This document shows positions 56,520 to 64,000 of a stretch of DNA of 64,000 nt, in pieces (position 1 is the stretch's first letter; each line of letters begins with the position of its first letter). The notes beneath the pieces are model-generated. The model saw only the letters and a list, made by a program, of their open reading frames with translations. It was not told the origin of the DNA and made no database searches. The DNA is from Bifidobacterium sp. ESL0769. GTDB lineage: Bacteria > Actinomycetota > Actinomycetes > Actinomycetales > Bifidobacteriaceae. Made by a program: the position numbers and the translations under genes. The stretch is from the NCBI RefSeq assembly GCF_029395495.1, contig NZ_CP113918.1:1054001-1118000 (forward strand), written 5' to 3'.

Positions 56520-57536
56520 ATGACGGATACGAGCGATGAAAGAGCTGCTGCGATGAACGAACAGACGAAACGGACGAAACAGGCCAAGCCGGCTGCACAG
56601 GCCGAACCAATGAACGTCCTAGAACCCCACGAATGGCGACACAAGACCATCGTTGCGGGCACCGAATGGAAGAATCCGGTCGGCACGGCCTCGGGCACCT
56701 TCCAGCTTGATGCGTGTGGGGATTATTACGACGTCAGCCAGATGGGTGCAATCTGCACCAAAGGTGTTTCGCCGGTTCCGTGGGAGGGGAATCCCTCACC
56801 GCGTACCGCCGAAGGCCCCTCCAGTATGGTCAACGCGGTCGGCCTACAAAATCCGGGAGTCGACCGCTATCTGGTCGACGAACTGCCGCGGCTCAAGAAG
56901 CTTGGTGCCATGGTCATCACCAATGTTGCCGGCCACAGCGATGAAGACTACGCACAGGTTGTCGAGAAGCTTGCCGATTCCGAAGCCGATATGTTGGAAA
57001 TTAACGTCAGCTGTCCTAACGTGAGTCATGGTGGAATGAGCGTCGGCACCGATCCCGTGGTATTAAGCCGTCTTATCAAGCACTTGCGCACGTTGACCGA
57101 CAAACCGATGATCGTCAAGCTTTCCCCGAACGTCACTGATATCGTCCAGATTGCTCACGCGGCGGTCGACGCTGGTGCGGATGCCCTGAGCCTCATCAAC
57201 ACGCTGGTCGGTATGCGCATCGACATCAACACCGGCAAGCCGATTATCGCCAACCGTACCGGCGGTGTCTCTGGCCCGGCCATCTTCCCGATAGCGCTAA
57301 GCTTCGTTTGGCGCGTACGCCAGTCCATTCCCAACATTCCGATCATCGGCATCGGAGGCATTGATTCGGGGGAGAAGGCGTTGGAATACCTCTACGCAGG
57401 GGCGAACGCCGTCGAGGTCGGTGCCGCCGCGCTTGTTGACCCGACTGCCCCGATGCGCGTTGCCCGCGAGCTTGATGATTTGCTTGATTTCCGTCCCGAA
57501 CTTGCCGCGAAACTGGCCAAAGGCCAGACCTGGTGA
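56520..57536 (+). CDS. pyrD: Dihydroorotate dehydrogenase catalytic subunit, type 1B
   Basis: 338 aa from ATG 56520, with GGGAGG ten bases upstream; a GTG at 56511 overlapping the pyrK stop is too close to that site. FMN-binding barrel with catalytic Cys in NVSCPNVSHGG, plus NRTGGVSGPAIFP. A basic, hydrophilic N-terminus (about 1-30) precedes the domain and is longer than usual. It works with PyrK. Confidence 0.95.
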   Translation: MTDTSDERAAAMNEQTKRTKQAKPAAQAEPMNVLEPHEWRHKTIVAGTEWKNPVGTASGTFQLDACGDYYDVSQMGAICTKGVSPVPWEGNPSPRTAEGPSSMVNAVGLQNPGVDRYLVDELPRLKKLGAMVITNVAGHSDEDYAQVVEKLADSEADMLEINVSCPNVSHGGMSVGTDPVVLSRLIKHLRTLTDKPMIVKLSPNVTDIVQIAHAAVDAGADALSLINTLVGMRIDINTGKPIIANRTGGVSGPAIFPIALSFVWRVRQSIPNIPIIGIGGIDSGEKALEYLYAGANAVEVGAAALVDPTAPMRVARELDDLLDFRPELAAKLAKGQTW

Positions 57537-57591
57537 AACGAATTCGAAATTATTATTTATGATATTTATTGACATGAAAGGTTAAAGTAAT

Positions 57592-58335
57592 ATGACCGAA
57601 AACAAAACCGAGCAGTCAATACAAAATGCCGAAAAACCTACGATGACTCCGATTGACGAGCGATTCACAGAATTCCTTCTCGAATCCGGTGCCCTGAAAT
57701 TCGGCGACTTCACACTGAAATCGGGAAGGCAGTCGCCTTATTTCATCAACGCCGGTGCGTTCAACGACGGCCGCAAGATTGCCACGTTGGGTGCGTTCTA
57801 TGCCGAAAAAATCACCTCCGCCATCGCTGACGGTACCCTTCCCAAAGACATCGCCACGATTTTCGGCCCGGCCTACAAGGGCATCCCGCTTGCGGTCTCT
57901 ACGTCCATCGCCCTGACCAGCATGCACGGCATGGAAGTCGGCTACACCTTTGACCGCAAGGAAAAGAAGGACCACGGCGACGGTGGCATCCTCGTTGGCA
58001 CGCCTCTTGAAGATGGTATGAAAGTTCTGCTGGTCGATGACGTGATGACTGCTGGTACTGCGGTCCGTGAGGTCGTTCCGAAGCTCAAGTCAGCCGCCAA
58101 CGTCGATATCGTGGGCCTGGTCCTCTCTGTTGATCGCATGGAAAAGACCAAGGATTCCGACATCTCCGCCGTCAAATCCGTCGAGCAGGAATTCGGTTTC
58201 CCGGTCCTCTCCATCGCCAATGTCAAAGAAATTTTCGCCGCCGCATCCCGCATGGTCACCGTCGACGGCAAGCCGCTCCTCAGCGACGATATCAAGGAAC
58301 GCGCGGAAGCATATTTGAAAAGATATGGGTGCTGA
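57592..58335 (+). CDS. pyrE: Orotate phosphoribosyltransferase
   Basis: 247 aa. The PRPP motif [16 protein letters not shown] lies at about 144-159; [10 protein letters not shown] is the second substrate site. It makes OMP from orotate and PRPP. Last pyr gene; the next gene (McrB-like) starts 39 bases later and is AT-rich, so the pyr block ends at the edge of acquired DNA. Confidence 0.96.
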   Translation: MTENKTEQSIQNAEKPTMTPIDERFTEFLLESGALKFGDFTLKSGRQSPYFINAGAFNDGRKIATLGAFYAEKITSAIADGTLPKDIATIFGPAYKGIPLAVSTSIALTSMHGMEVGYTFDRKEKKDHGDGGILVGTPLEDGMKVLLVDDVMTAGTAVREVVPKLKSAANVDIVGLVLSVDRMEKTKDSDISAVKSVEQEFGFPVLSIANVKEIFAAASRMVTVDGKPLLSDDIKERAEAYLKRYGC

Positions 58336-58347
58336 TTTATTTATAAT

Positions 58348-58365
58348 TTCATATGAGAATATGAA
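58348..58365 (+). repeat. Perfect 7-bp hairpin just upstream of the mcrB ribosome site
   Basis: TTCATAT-GAGA-ATATGAA (58348-58365), a GNRA-type tetraloop hairpin that reaches the GAAGGAAG ribosome site. TATAAT lies at 58342-58347, overlapping no coding sequence, but no -35 at good spacing is present. It may affect translation or be an operator. Confidence 0.45.
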
Positions 58366-58374
58366 GGAAGTAAA

Positions 58375-60393
58375 ATGTCTGTATCTACTTTAGATGGTTT
58401 ATCGCTTGATGCCGAACCAAAGGAAGTGCAAAAGGCGAGGTTTGCCTTATGGAATAAGAGAACTCTTAAAAGTATGGGAAATGGTTTTCTGACCGAGGGA
58501 ACAATAAGTAATTATTCCAATAATCTTTCAAATTTAAAGAGTGCGTTTGAAAATATTTCTGAACATACTGCAAATTTCCCGCTAAGAAACAGTATCTTTG
58601 AGTATGAATCATTGGATAGTTTTAAGGGTACTTATGATGATATTGCTAATGACAGTGCCTTTACCGAAAATATAAAACCTAACGGATTACATAGAAACAA
58701 TCTATTCGATGCCATCAAGCGATATTTAGCTTTTCTTAAATGGCAGGATAAACATGAAGCCGAATACCAAAAGTTTTTCGAACTACTTAAGTTTTTTGTT
58801 AATCAAGCTAATAAGAATGCAGATAAACGACTCAACCATGAAAAGGTGAGTCCTGATAGAGATGATCGATTTGGTTTTAACGACAGCTATCATCTTTCAG
58901 AAGGTTTTAATCAGGTTGGTCCGTTACGATTTGGTATTACTTTTTGTGGGAATGGGCAGATATCAACTGTTCAGTCAACGTTTATGAATACAGATAATTG
59001 GTTGAATATTGCGGTGTCTGATTCCGATAAGTCTAAACATCTTTTGAAACTACAAGTTGGATGGCATATTAATCATGTTCCCAAAGGTTTGGATTTTAAT
59101 GGTTTCTTTAATGTTTCAGTGGCGCATTTACAACTTGAGAACACTATGCCGAATTGCTGGGTTCGAGCAATTTTTGATTTCATTCTAGACCAACACAAAC
59201 AATACATTCATTCATCGCAGTACAAGGAAGAACAAATTATGGGCAGTAATTCCGAGATTTTAACATATGCCAATATGCTTGAACATGTGCACAATATCGT
59301 TTTTCATGGTGCGCCCGGCACCGGAAAAACGTACTTATCTAAGGGAATAGCATCGTATATGACGGGTGTTTCCCAGAAGAAACTTGGCAAAAGCAGCAGG
59401 TTTGCCTTTGTCCAATTCCATCCCAGTTATGACTACACTGATTTCGTTGAGGGACTGAGGCCGGTTACTGATGAAGACAGTGGAGAGATGATTTTCAAAC
59501 TTTACCCCGGAACGTTTATGGAAATCGCCAACAAAGCCAGGAATGAGTGGGAACGATGCTCTAAGGAAGTTAAAGCTAAGTATGACGAGGTTGAAGGCAA
59601 CGACAATATTGAAGAAGATGTCGGCAAAGAAATTCTAAAACGAGATTTCGACGAGACAAAAAAGCTCGCTAAGAAATATGTCATAGTGATTGACGAAATC
59701 AATCGAGGTGACATTTCCAAGATTTTCGGTGAATTGTTCTTTAGCATTGACCCGGATTACCGCGGCGAAAGCGGGAGCATTGATACACAGTATAAGAATC
59801 TTCATGACGATTCATATGCTGATGAACGTGGGGGATTAAAGGCGAGTCAAATGTTCTACGTTCCCGAAAACCTGTATATCATCGGCACGATGAACGACAT
59901 TGACCGCAGTGTCGATTCCTTGGATTTCGCCATGCGGCGTCGTTTCACGTTCATCGAAATCGATGCCCAGTCCAAAGAGTCTGTTCGCATGCTCGATGGT
60001 GATGGCGAACATACATATGATAGTAATCGCGTTGCAAAAGCCAAGAAAGTAATGGCAGCCATGAATGAGCAAATCCGAAAAACGGAGTATCTCAATGAAA
60101 GTTATCAGATTGGTGCAAGTTATTTCCTAGATGTTGTCGACCCTGAAAAAGACGGATTGTTGCCTGAGACACAGGCATACGAGAACCTGTGGAATAACAA
60201 GGTTGGCTCACTGGTCAAAGAATATTTACGCGGCAGAGATGATTTCCAGCAGATTTACAATGAAATCGCAAAAACATTTGATTCAAATGCTGGAACTAGG
60301 GTAGCTGATGCTTATTCAGTTTCGAGTGAAAGCAACGGGGACAAGGAAGCTTCCCTTCAGACACAAGACAAAGAGGACAATGACGTCGACTGA
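58375..60393 (+). CDS. mcrB: McrB-type AAA+ GTPase subunit of a McrBC restriction system
   Basis: 672 aa. A large N-terminal region (about 1-290) I do not recognise is followed by an AAA+ domain: Walker A GAPGTGKT (about 312-319), FVQFHPSYDYTDFVEGLRP, Walker B VIDEINRG (near 437), and the McrB-specific MNDIDRS (about 505-511, MNxxDRS type), arginine finger region MRRRF. The N-terminal part should recognise modified DNA. The gene is much more AT-rich than its neighbours, a sign of transfer. It ends 59 bases before the nuclease-subunit gene. Confidence 0.9.
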   Translation: MSVSTLDGLSLDAEPKEVQKARFALWNKRTLKSMGNGFLTEGTISNYSNNLSNLKSAFENISEHTANFPLRNSIFEYESLDSFKGTYDDIANDSAFTENIKPNGLHRNNLFDAIKRYLAFLKWQDKHEAEYQKFFELLKFFVNQANKNADKRLNHEKVSPDRDDRFGFNDSYHLSEGFNQVGPLRFGITFCGNGQISTVQSTFMNTDNWLNIAVSDSDKSKHLLKLQVGWHINHVPKGLDFNGFFNVSVAHLQLENTMPNCWVRAIFDFILDQHKQYIHSSQYKEEQIMGSNSEILTYANMLEHVHNIVFHGAPGTGKTYLSKGIASYMTGVSQKKLGKSSRFAFVQFHPSYDYTDFVEGLRPVTDEDSGEMIFKLYPGTFMEIANKARNEWERCSKEVKAKYDEVEGNDNIEEDVGKEILKRDFDETKKLAKKYVIVIDEINRGDISKIFGELFFSIDPDYRGESGSIDTQYKNLHDDSYADERGGLKASQMFYVPENLYIIGTMNDIDRSVDSLDFAMRRRFTFIEIDAQSKESVRMLDGDGEHTYDSNRVAKAKKVMAAMNEQIRKTEYLNESYQIGASYFLDVVDPEKDGLLPETQAYENLWNNKVGSLVKEYLRGRDDFQQIYNEIAKTFDSNAGTRVADAYSVSSESNGDKEASLQTQDKEDNDVD

Positions 60394-60452
60394 AGCTGAC
60401 AATGGCTCTTTGACGTACGCATATATTCCGGATTCGAAAAGCTGAGGTAACC

Positions 60453-62012
60453 TTGAGCATTCCCAATAAAGACGTAGATCGAGAATTTTTGCCGTATGAA
60501 CTGAGTGACAATTCGCCCATCATGGCAGAGAATAGTGGTTTTCTTGAATGCCCGCTTGGAGAAGAACTCAGGGATAAGAGCTTTGGGGACTTAATCGCAG
60601 ACAATGATATTTTGAATTTCGGATATAACATGGAAGGCCAGAAAGATGCGGAAGACAACGAATTTGTTGTCCAGCATTGGATTGGTGACGGAACCGATTA
60701 CGCTACCGGCAACTTCGTTGGCGTTCTTGGAAAATTCAATCATGAAGGTCAGAAAACCGATTGCGTGACCATAACCACCCGTTTTGGCAAACAGACGAAC
60801 GGGGATTCTTCTTCCTTTGATCAGGATTTCCTGTTGCGTTACCTTGTCTCGCAGGTGCTTCATATTGACGTCGCACGGAACTTTGACTTCACGAATTTGG
60901 CAGATAGCAGTTGGCAGCAGCTTCTGATTATGCTTTTCCCTTTCTACCTGCATCAAGCGCTTTCGCAAGGGGTCTATAAATCCTATATGAGGCGGGAATA
61001 CGATGATTCCCGTCCAAAAGGCTTCATCGATATTCCTAGGTACATTCGTAAGGACATGCCCTTTTCTGGTCATATCTCATATGTGACCCGGCCTTTTGAC
61101 GTCGACAACAACATCACTGAACTCATCCGGCACACCGTCGAATATATCGCGGGTCTTGGCTCGTTCGGACGCCGGGTGCTGAACTATTCGGGACAGGTGA
61201 GAAATGATGTCGAAACAGTAAGGACTGTGACGGCACGCTATGACAAATCGGAACGCCAGAACCTCGTTTCATGGAACTTGCGTCATCCGGTAGACAAGCC
61301 ATATTTCAAGCAATACCGTATCCTTCAACGTGTTTGCATTGCGATTTTGCAGAATCGTGGTTTCGCACCTAAAGACAGAAATTCCGGCAAGATTTTTGGA
61401 GTCTTGATTAATTGTGCGTGGCTATGGGAGGAATATCTCAATCAGCTGTGCCAATCGGATGCCATGTCTGGGTCATTCATACACCCCAGAAACAAGATGT
61501 CACAGATGAAACAATATTTTTTTGGAGGGGGAAACGGCGAGATTTATCCGGATTTCATTGGTAGGAACGATAGCGGGCAGAATGTGGTGGCTGATGCCAA
61601 ATACAAACGCCTGAAAAAGAACAGTTCGGATGATGACGAACAATTGCTTTCCTATATGTTTCGTTTTGATGCCCGAAAAGGGCAGTTCTGGTATCCTTAC
61701 CTACCCGATGAAGCCGACTCATCTGAATCTGACTTATCCGACCGATTTAATTCCTTGGATGAGTCTGACGAACAGGATGGAGGATTCTCAGAGGGAAAGC
61801 CAGTGTATAAAGCGAAAGTGTTCACGCTGCGGTTGCTTCAAGGGATAGATACAGAAGACCGTCATACGCGGTTCCGTGACGATTCCAAAGATATTATTGT
61901 CAAGAAAATCGGTTTGGTCATTCCGACTGGCTGTAGTGATTATTCAAAGTTCCGCGCAGAGATGGAGCAGCAGGCAGAAGCCTTTTGCAAAGCGGTGAAC
62001 GACAATATTTAG
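60453..62012 (+). CDS. mcrC: McrC-type nuclease subunit of a McrBC restriction system
   Basis: 519 aa, TTG start with GAGG six bases upstream. The C-terminal half carries a PD-(D/E)xK nuclease motif: YPDFIGR (about 364) and VADAKYK (about 379-384). The N-terminal part has the McrC-like region that contacts McrB hexamers. A Ser/Asp/Glu-rich insertion lies at about 418-449. The McrB-McrC complex translocates on and cuts DNA with modified cytosines. AT-richer than its neighbours. Confidence 0.88.
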   Translation: MSIPNKDVDREFLPYELSDNSPIMAENSGFLECPLGEELRDKSFGDLIADNDILNFGYNMEGQKDAEDNEFVVQHWIGDGTDYATGNFVGVLGKFNHEGQKTDCVTITTRFGKQTNGDSSSFDQDFLLRYLVSQVLHIDVARNFDFTNLADSSWQQLLIMLFPFYLHQALSQGVYKSYMRREYDDSRPKGFIDIPRYIRKDMPFSGHISYVTRPFDVDNNITELIRHTVEYIAGLGSFGRRVLNYSGQVRNDVETVRTVTARYDKSERQNLVSWNLRHPVDKPYFKQYRILQRVCIAILQNRGFAPKDRNSGKIFGVLINCAWLWEEYLNQLCQSDAMSGSFIHPRNKMSQMKQYFFGGGNGEIYPDFIGRNDSGQNVVADAKYKRLKKNSSDDDEQLLSYMFRFDARKGQFWYPYLPDEADSSESDLSDRFNSLDESDEQDGGFSEGKPVYKAKVFTLRLLQGIDTEDRHTRFRDDSKDIIVKKIGLVIPTGCSDYSKFRAEMEQQAEAFCKAVNDNI

Positions 62013-62116
62013 CGGTTATATTTCTATATACGCATGGTCAAAACTACTGCAAACGCCTTGTTTTCTAGCGGTGACAGTAATGTTTGAAATATGTTCTGCG
62101 TCAACTAGGGAGCCGT

Positions 62117-63928
62117 ATGCAACAGGAATACACACAGCCGTTGGTGAATCCGATCGAAAGCGACCGGAACATCTTCACACTGCTTGACGATCGCGCCAAG
62201 CGTACTCCGGACGAGTCGTTGGTCGAATATGTCGGCGACGACGGCAAGTGGCAGTCGTTTACGGCGACGCAGTTCCGCGACAAGGTCATCGGGCTTGCCA
62301 AAGGTCTGATTGCTCGCGGCGTTAAGCCCGGGGATTCCGTTGCGATTATCGCACATACATCTTGGCAGTGGACGGCGCTGGATGTAGCCATCATGTCCAT
62401 CGGTGCACTCACGATTCCTGTTTACGAGACCAATTCGCCGTCGCAGGTGCAGATGATTTTCAACGATTCCAATGTCAAAATCGCCTTCGCCGAAGACGAT
62501 GCACAGCGTGACAAGATTGATACCGTAAGCGATTCCTGCGCCGACCTCAAAGGTGTCTATGTCATCGCTGCTGGTGCCATCGAGACCATTGAAAAGTTCG
62601 GGCAGGGCGTCACTGATGACGAATTCTGGCAACGAGAAAAGGCGGTCAAGGGCAGCGATTTGGCCACTATCGTCTACACTTCCGGTTCCACGGGAACGCC
62701 AAAGGGCATTGAACTGACCCATTCCAATTTCGTGTTCATCACCATTTCCGGCGTGCAATCTATGGGCGATATTCTCAACAAGCCCGGTCGAAGACTTCTG
62801 CTGTTCCTCCCGCTGGCGCACGTTTTCGCTCGCTTCATGCAGCTGGTTTGTTTCGCAGGGACGGTCACGCTTGGTCTGTCGAGCAACTTGAAGACCATTC
62901 TGGCGGATTTCCGTACATTCAAGCCGACGTTCATCCTGGCCGTACCGCGTATCTTCGAGAAGATCTACAATGCTGCTTCGCAGAAGGCCGGTTCGGGTAT
63001 GGCCGGCCGCGTTTTCTCGCATGCGACCGAAACTGCTATCGCTTGGTCGAAGGCCCAGCAGTCCGGCAAGCCTATTCCGCGTGCACTGCAAATTCGTCAC
63101 GCCGTCTACAACAAGCTGGTCTATTCCACCATCATGCAGATTTTCGGCGGACAAGTCGAGTACGCTGTTTCTGGCGGCGCTCCGCTTAATTCGACTATCG
63201 CGCACTTCTTTAATGGCGTCGGTCTGCCACTGCTTGAGGGGTACGGCATGACCGAGACCTGCGCGCCTGCCATGGTCAACCCCACCAAAGGATACAAGAT
63301 CGGCACCGTGGGCATCCCGCTGCAGGGTGTGTCTGTTGGTGTCAGCGACATCGGGGAGTTGTGCATCAAGAGCCGCGCGGTGTGCGTCGGCTATCACAAC
63401 CATCCCGAAATTACCGAGGAACAGATTGTCGACGGATGGCTGCATACCGGCGATTTGGGCTCCATCGATTCCGACGGTTTCGTGACGCTGACCGGACGTA
63501 TGAAGGACATCATCATCACCGCCGGTGGCAAGAACGTCTCGCCCGCCGAAGTGGAGACTTCCGTCATGACCTCGCCGGTGGTCAGCCAGTGCGTCATGGT
63601 CGGCGACCGCAAGCCGTTCATCGCCGCGATCATCTCGCTCGACTTGCAGGAGACCAATGCTTGGCTCAAGTCCGAAGGCGCCGAACCGGTCAAGGATCTG
63701 AAGGAAGCCGGCGAAAACCCGATTGTCCGCGCCGAAGTCGAGCGTGCCGTCAACAAGGCCAACGAGCTGGTCTCGCGCGCCGAATCCATTCGCAAGTTTG
63801 AGATCGTCCCCGACGAATTCACCGAGGCCAACGGTATGCTCACCCCAAGCCTCAAGGCCAAGCGCCAGGTCATCACCGATTACTACAAAGACCTCATCGA
63901 CAACGTCATCTACGCGCCGAAGAAATAA
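62117..63928 (+). CDS. Long-chain acyl-CoA synthetase (AMP-forming)
   Basis: 603 aa from ATG 62117, with AGGGAG four bases upstream; the frame is open from TTG 62084. ANL motifs YTSGSTGTPKGIELTH, GYGMTETCAP, TGDLGSI and GRMKDIIITAGGKNVSPAEVE. Paralogue of the ligase at 10875-12917, with the usual N-terminus and no extra segment. It probably activates exogenous or recycled fatty acids. GC content returns to the chromosomal level here, on the far side of the McrBC module. Confidence 0.95.
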   Translation: MQQEYTQPLVNPIESDRNIFTLLDDRAKRTPDESLVEYVGDDGKWQSFTATQFRDKVIGLAKGLIARGVKPGDSVAIIAHTSWQWTALDVAIMSIGALTIPVYETNSPSQVQMIFNDSNVKIAFAEDDAQRDKIDTVSDSCADLKGVYVIAAGAIETIEKFGQGVTDDEFWQREKAVKGSDLATIVYTSGSTGTPKGIELTHSNFVFITISGVQSMGDILNKPGRRLLLFLPLAHVFARFMQLVCFAGTVTLGLSSNLKTILADFRTFKPTFILAVPRIFEKIYNAASQKAGSGMAGRVFSHATETAIAWSKAQQSGKPIPRALQIRHAVYNKLVYSTIMQIFGGQVEYAVSGGAPLNSTIAHFFNGVGLPLLEGYGMTETCAPAMVNPTKGYKIGTVGIPLQGVSVGVSDIGELCIKSRAVCVGYHNHPEITEEQIVDGWLHTGDLGSIDSDGFVTLTGRMKDIIITAGGKNVSPAEVETSVMTSPVVSQCVMVGDRKPFIAAIISLDLQETNAWLKSEGAEPVKDLKEAGENPIVRAEVERAVNKANELVSRAESIRKFEIVPDEFTEANGMLTPSLKAKRQVITDYYKDLIDNVIYAPKK

Positions 63929-64000
63929 GCGGGTTATCGAGGCTATTTGCGTTTATCGGTTTCGTGATGCGATAATAAGTTCTAGCAGAAAATACTATCA

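Noticed and set aside
1-64000. tRNA and rRNA genes
   Set aside because: I saw no cloverleaf with a T-loop GTTCRANNC core or rRNA segment in the intergenic gaps. A tRNA search program would be more sensitive.

Overview
This window is a high-GC actinobacterial chromosome segment, most likely Bifidobacterium. Pointers to this are the pyrBI-pyrC-pyrF-pyrK-pyrD-pyrE cluster with an NAD-linked type 1B dihydroorotate dehydrogenase, a phoH-ybeY-CNNM-era string, gltB-gltD, glnE, an actinobacterial-type GlgA, metE-metF and a rpsT/lepA divergent pair. The species cannot be fixed from the sequence alone. Many conserved proteins here carry Ser/Asp/Asn-rich low-complexity insertions, which looks like a lineage trait.

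Layout. 1-4567: tail of a HIT-family gene, phoH, ybeY, a CNNM/CorC transporter and era. 4568-7139: AT-rich accessory stretch with an orphan lipoprotein and a two-gene unit (small acidic protein plus GNAT-like protein). 7140-10565 (minus): ABC amino-acid importer whose binding protein looks like the cysteine/cystine type; a short Met/Cys-rich leader ORF and a terminator-like hairpin precede the binding-protein gene. 10875-14199 (minus): long-chain acyl-CoA ligase and a membrane-anchored alpha/beta hydrolase. 14476-21160: L25, IlvE, a TRIC-like channel, a NisT-like ABC exporter and a CPBP protease. 21290-24318: rpsT, lepA and a DinJ/YafQ-type toxin-antitoxin pair. 24424-24612: 33-bp periodic repeats. 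24631-30555: a NarL-type two-component system divergent from an ABC-2 exporter operon. 30650-43834: hemW, gltBD, glgA, an orphan ABC ATPase, a D-2-hydroxyacid dehydrogenase and trmI, plus two small membrane proteins. 44002-51142: metE, metF, a small membrane protein and glnE. 51368-58335: the complete late pyrimidine pathway. 58375-62012: an AT-richer McrBC-type restriction module directly behind pyrE. 62117-63928: a second acyl-CoA ligase.

How the genes fit together. GltBD makes glutamate and GlnE tunes glutamine synthetase, so nitrogen assimilation is strongly represented. MetE/MetF and the candidate cysteine importer link sulfur amino-acid synthesis and uptake. The pyr block runs from carbamoyl aspartate to OMP and UMP. 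Accessory functions (McrBC, the two TA-like units, the exporter plus CPBP protease, the repeat patch) sit between housekeeping blocks.

The observation I rate highest is the candidate Met/Cys leader-peptide attenuator (8110-8325) before the cysteine-type binding protein.
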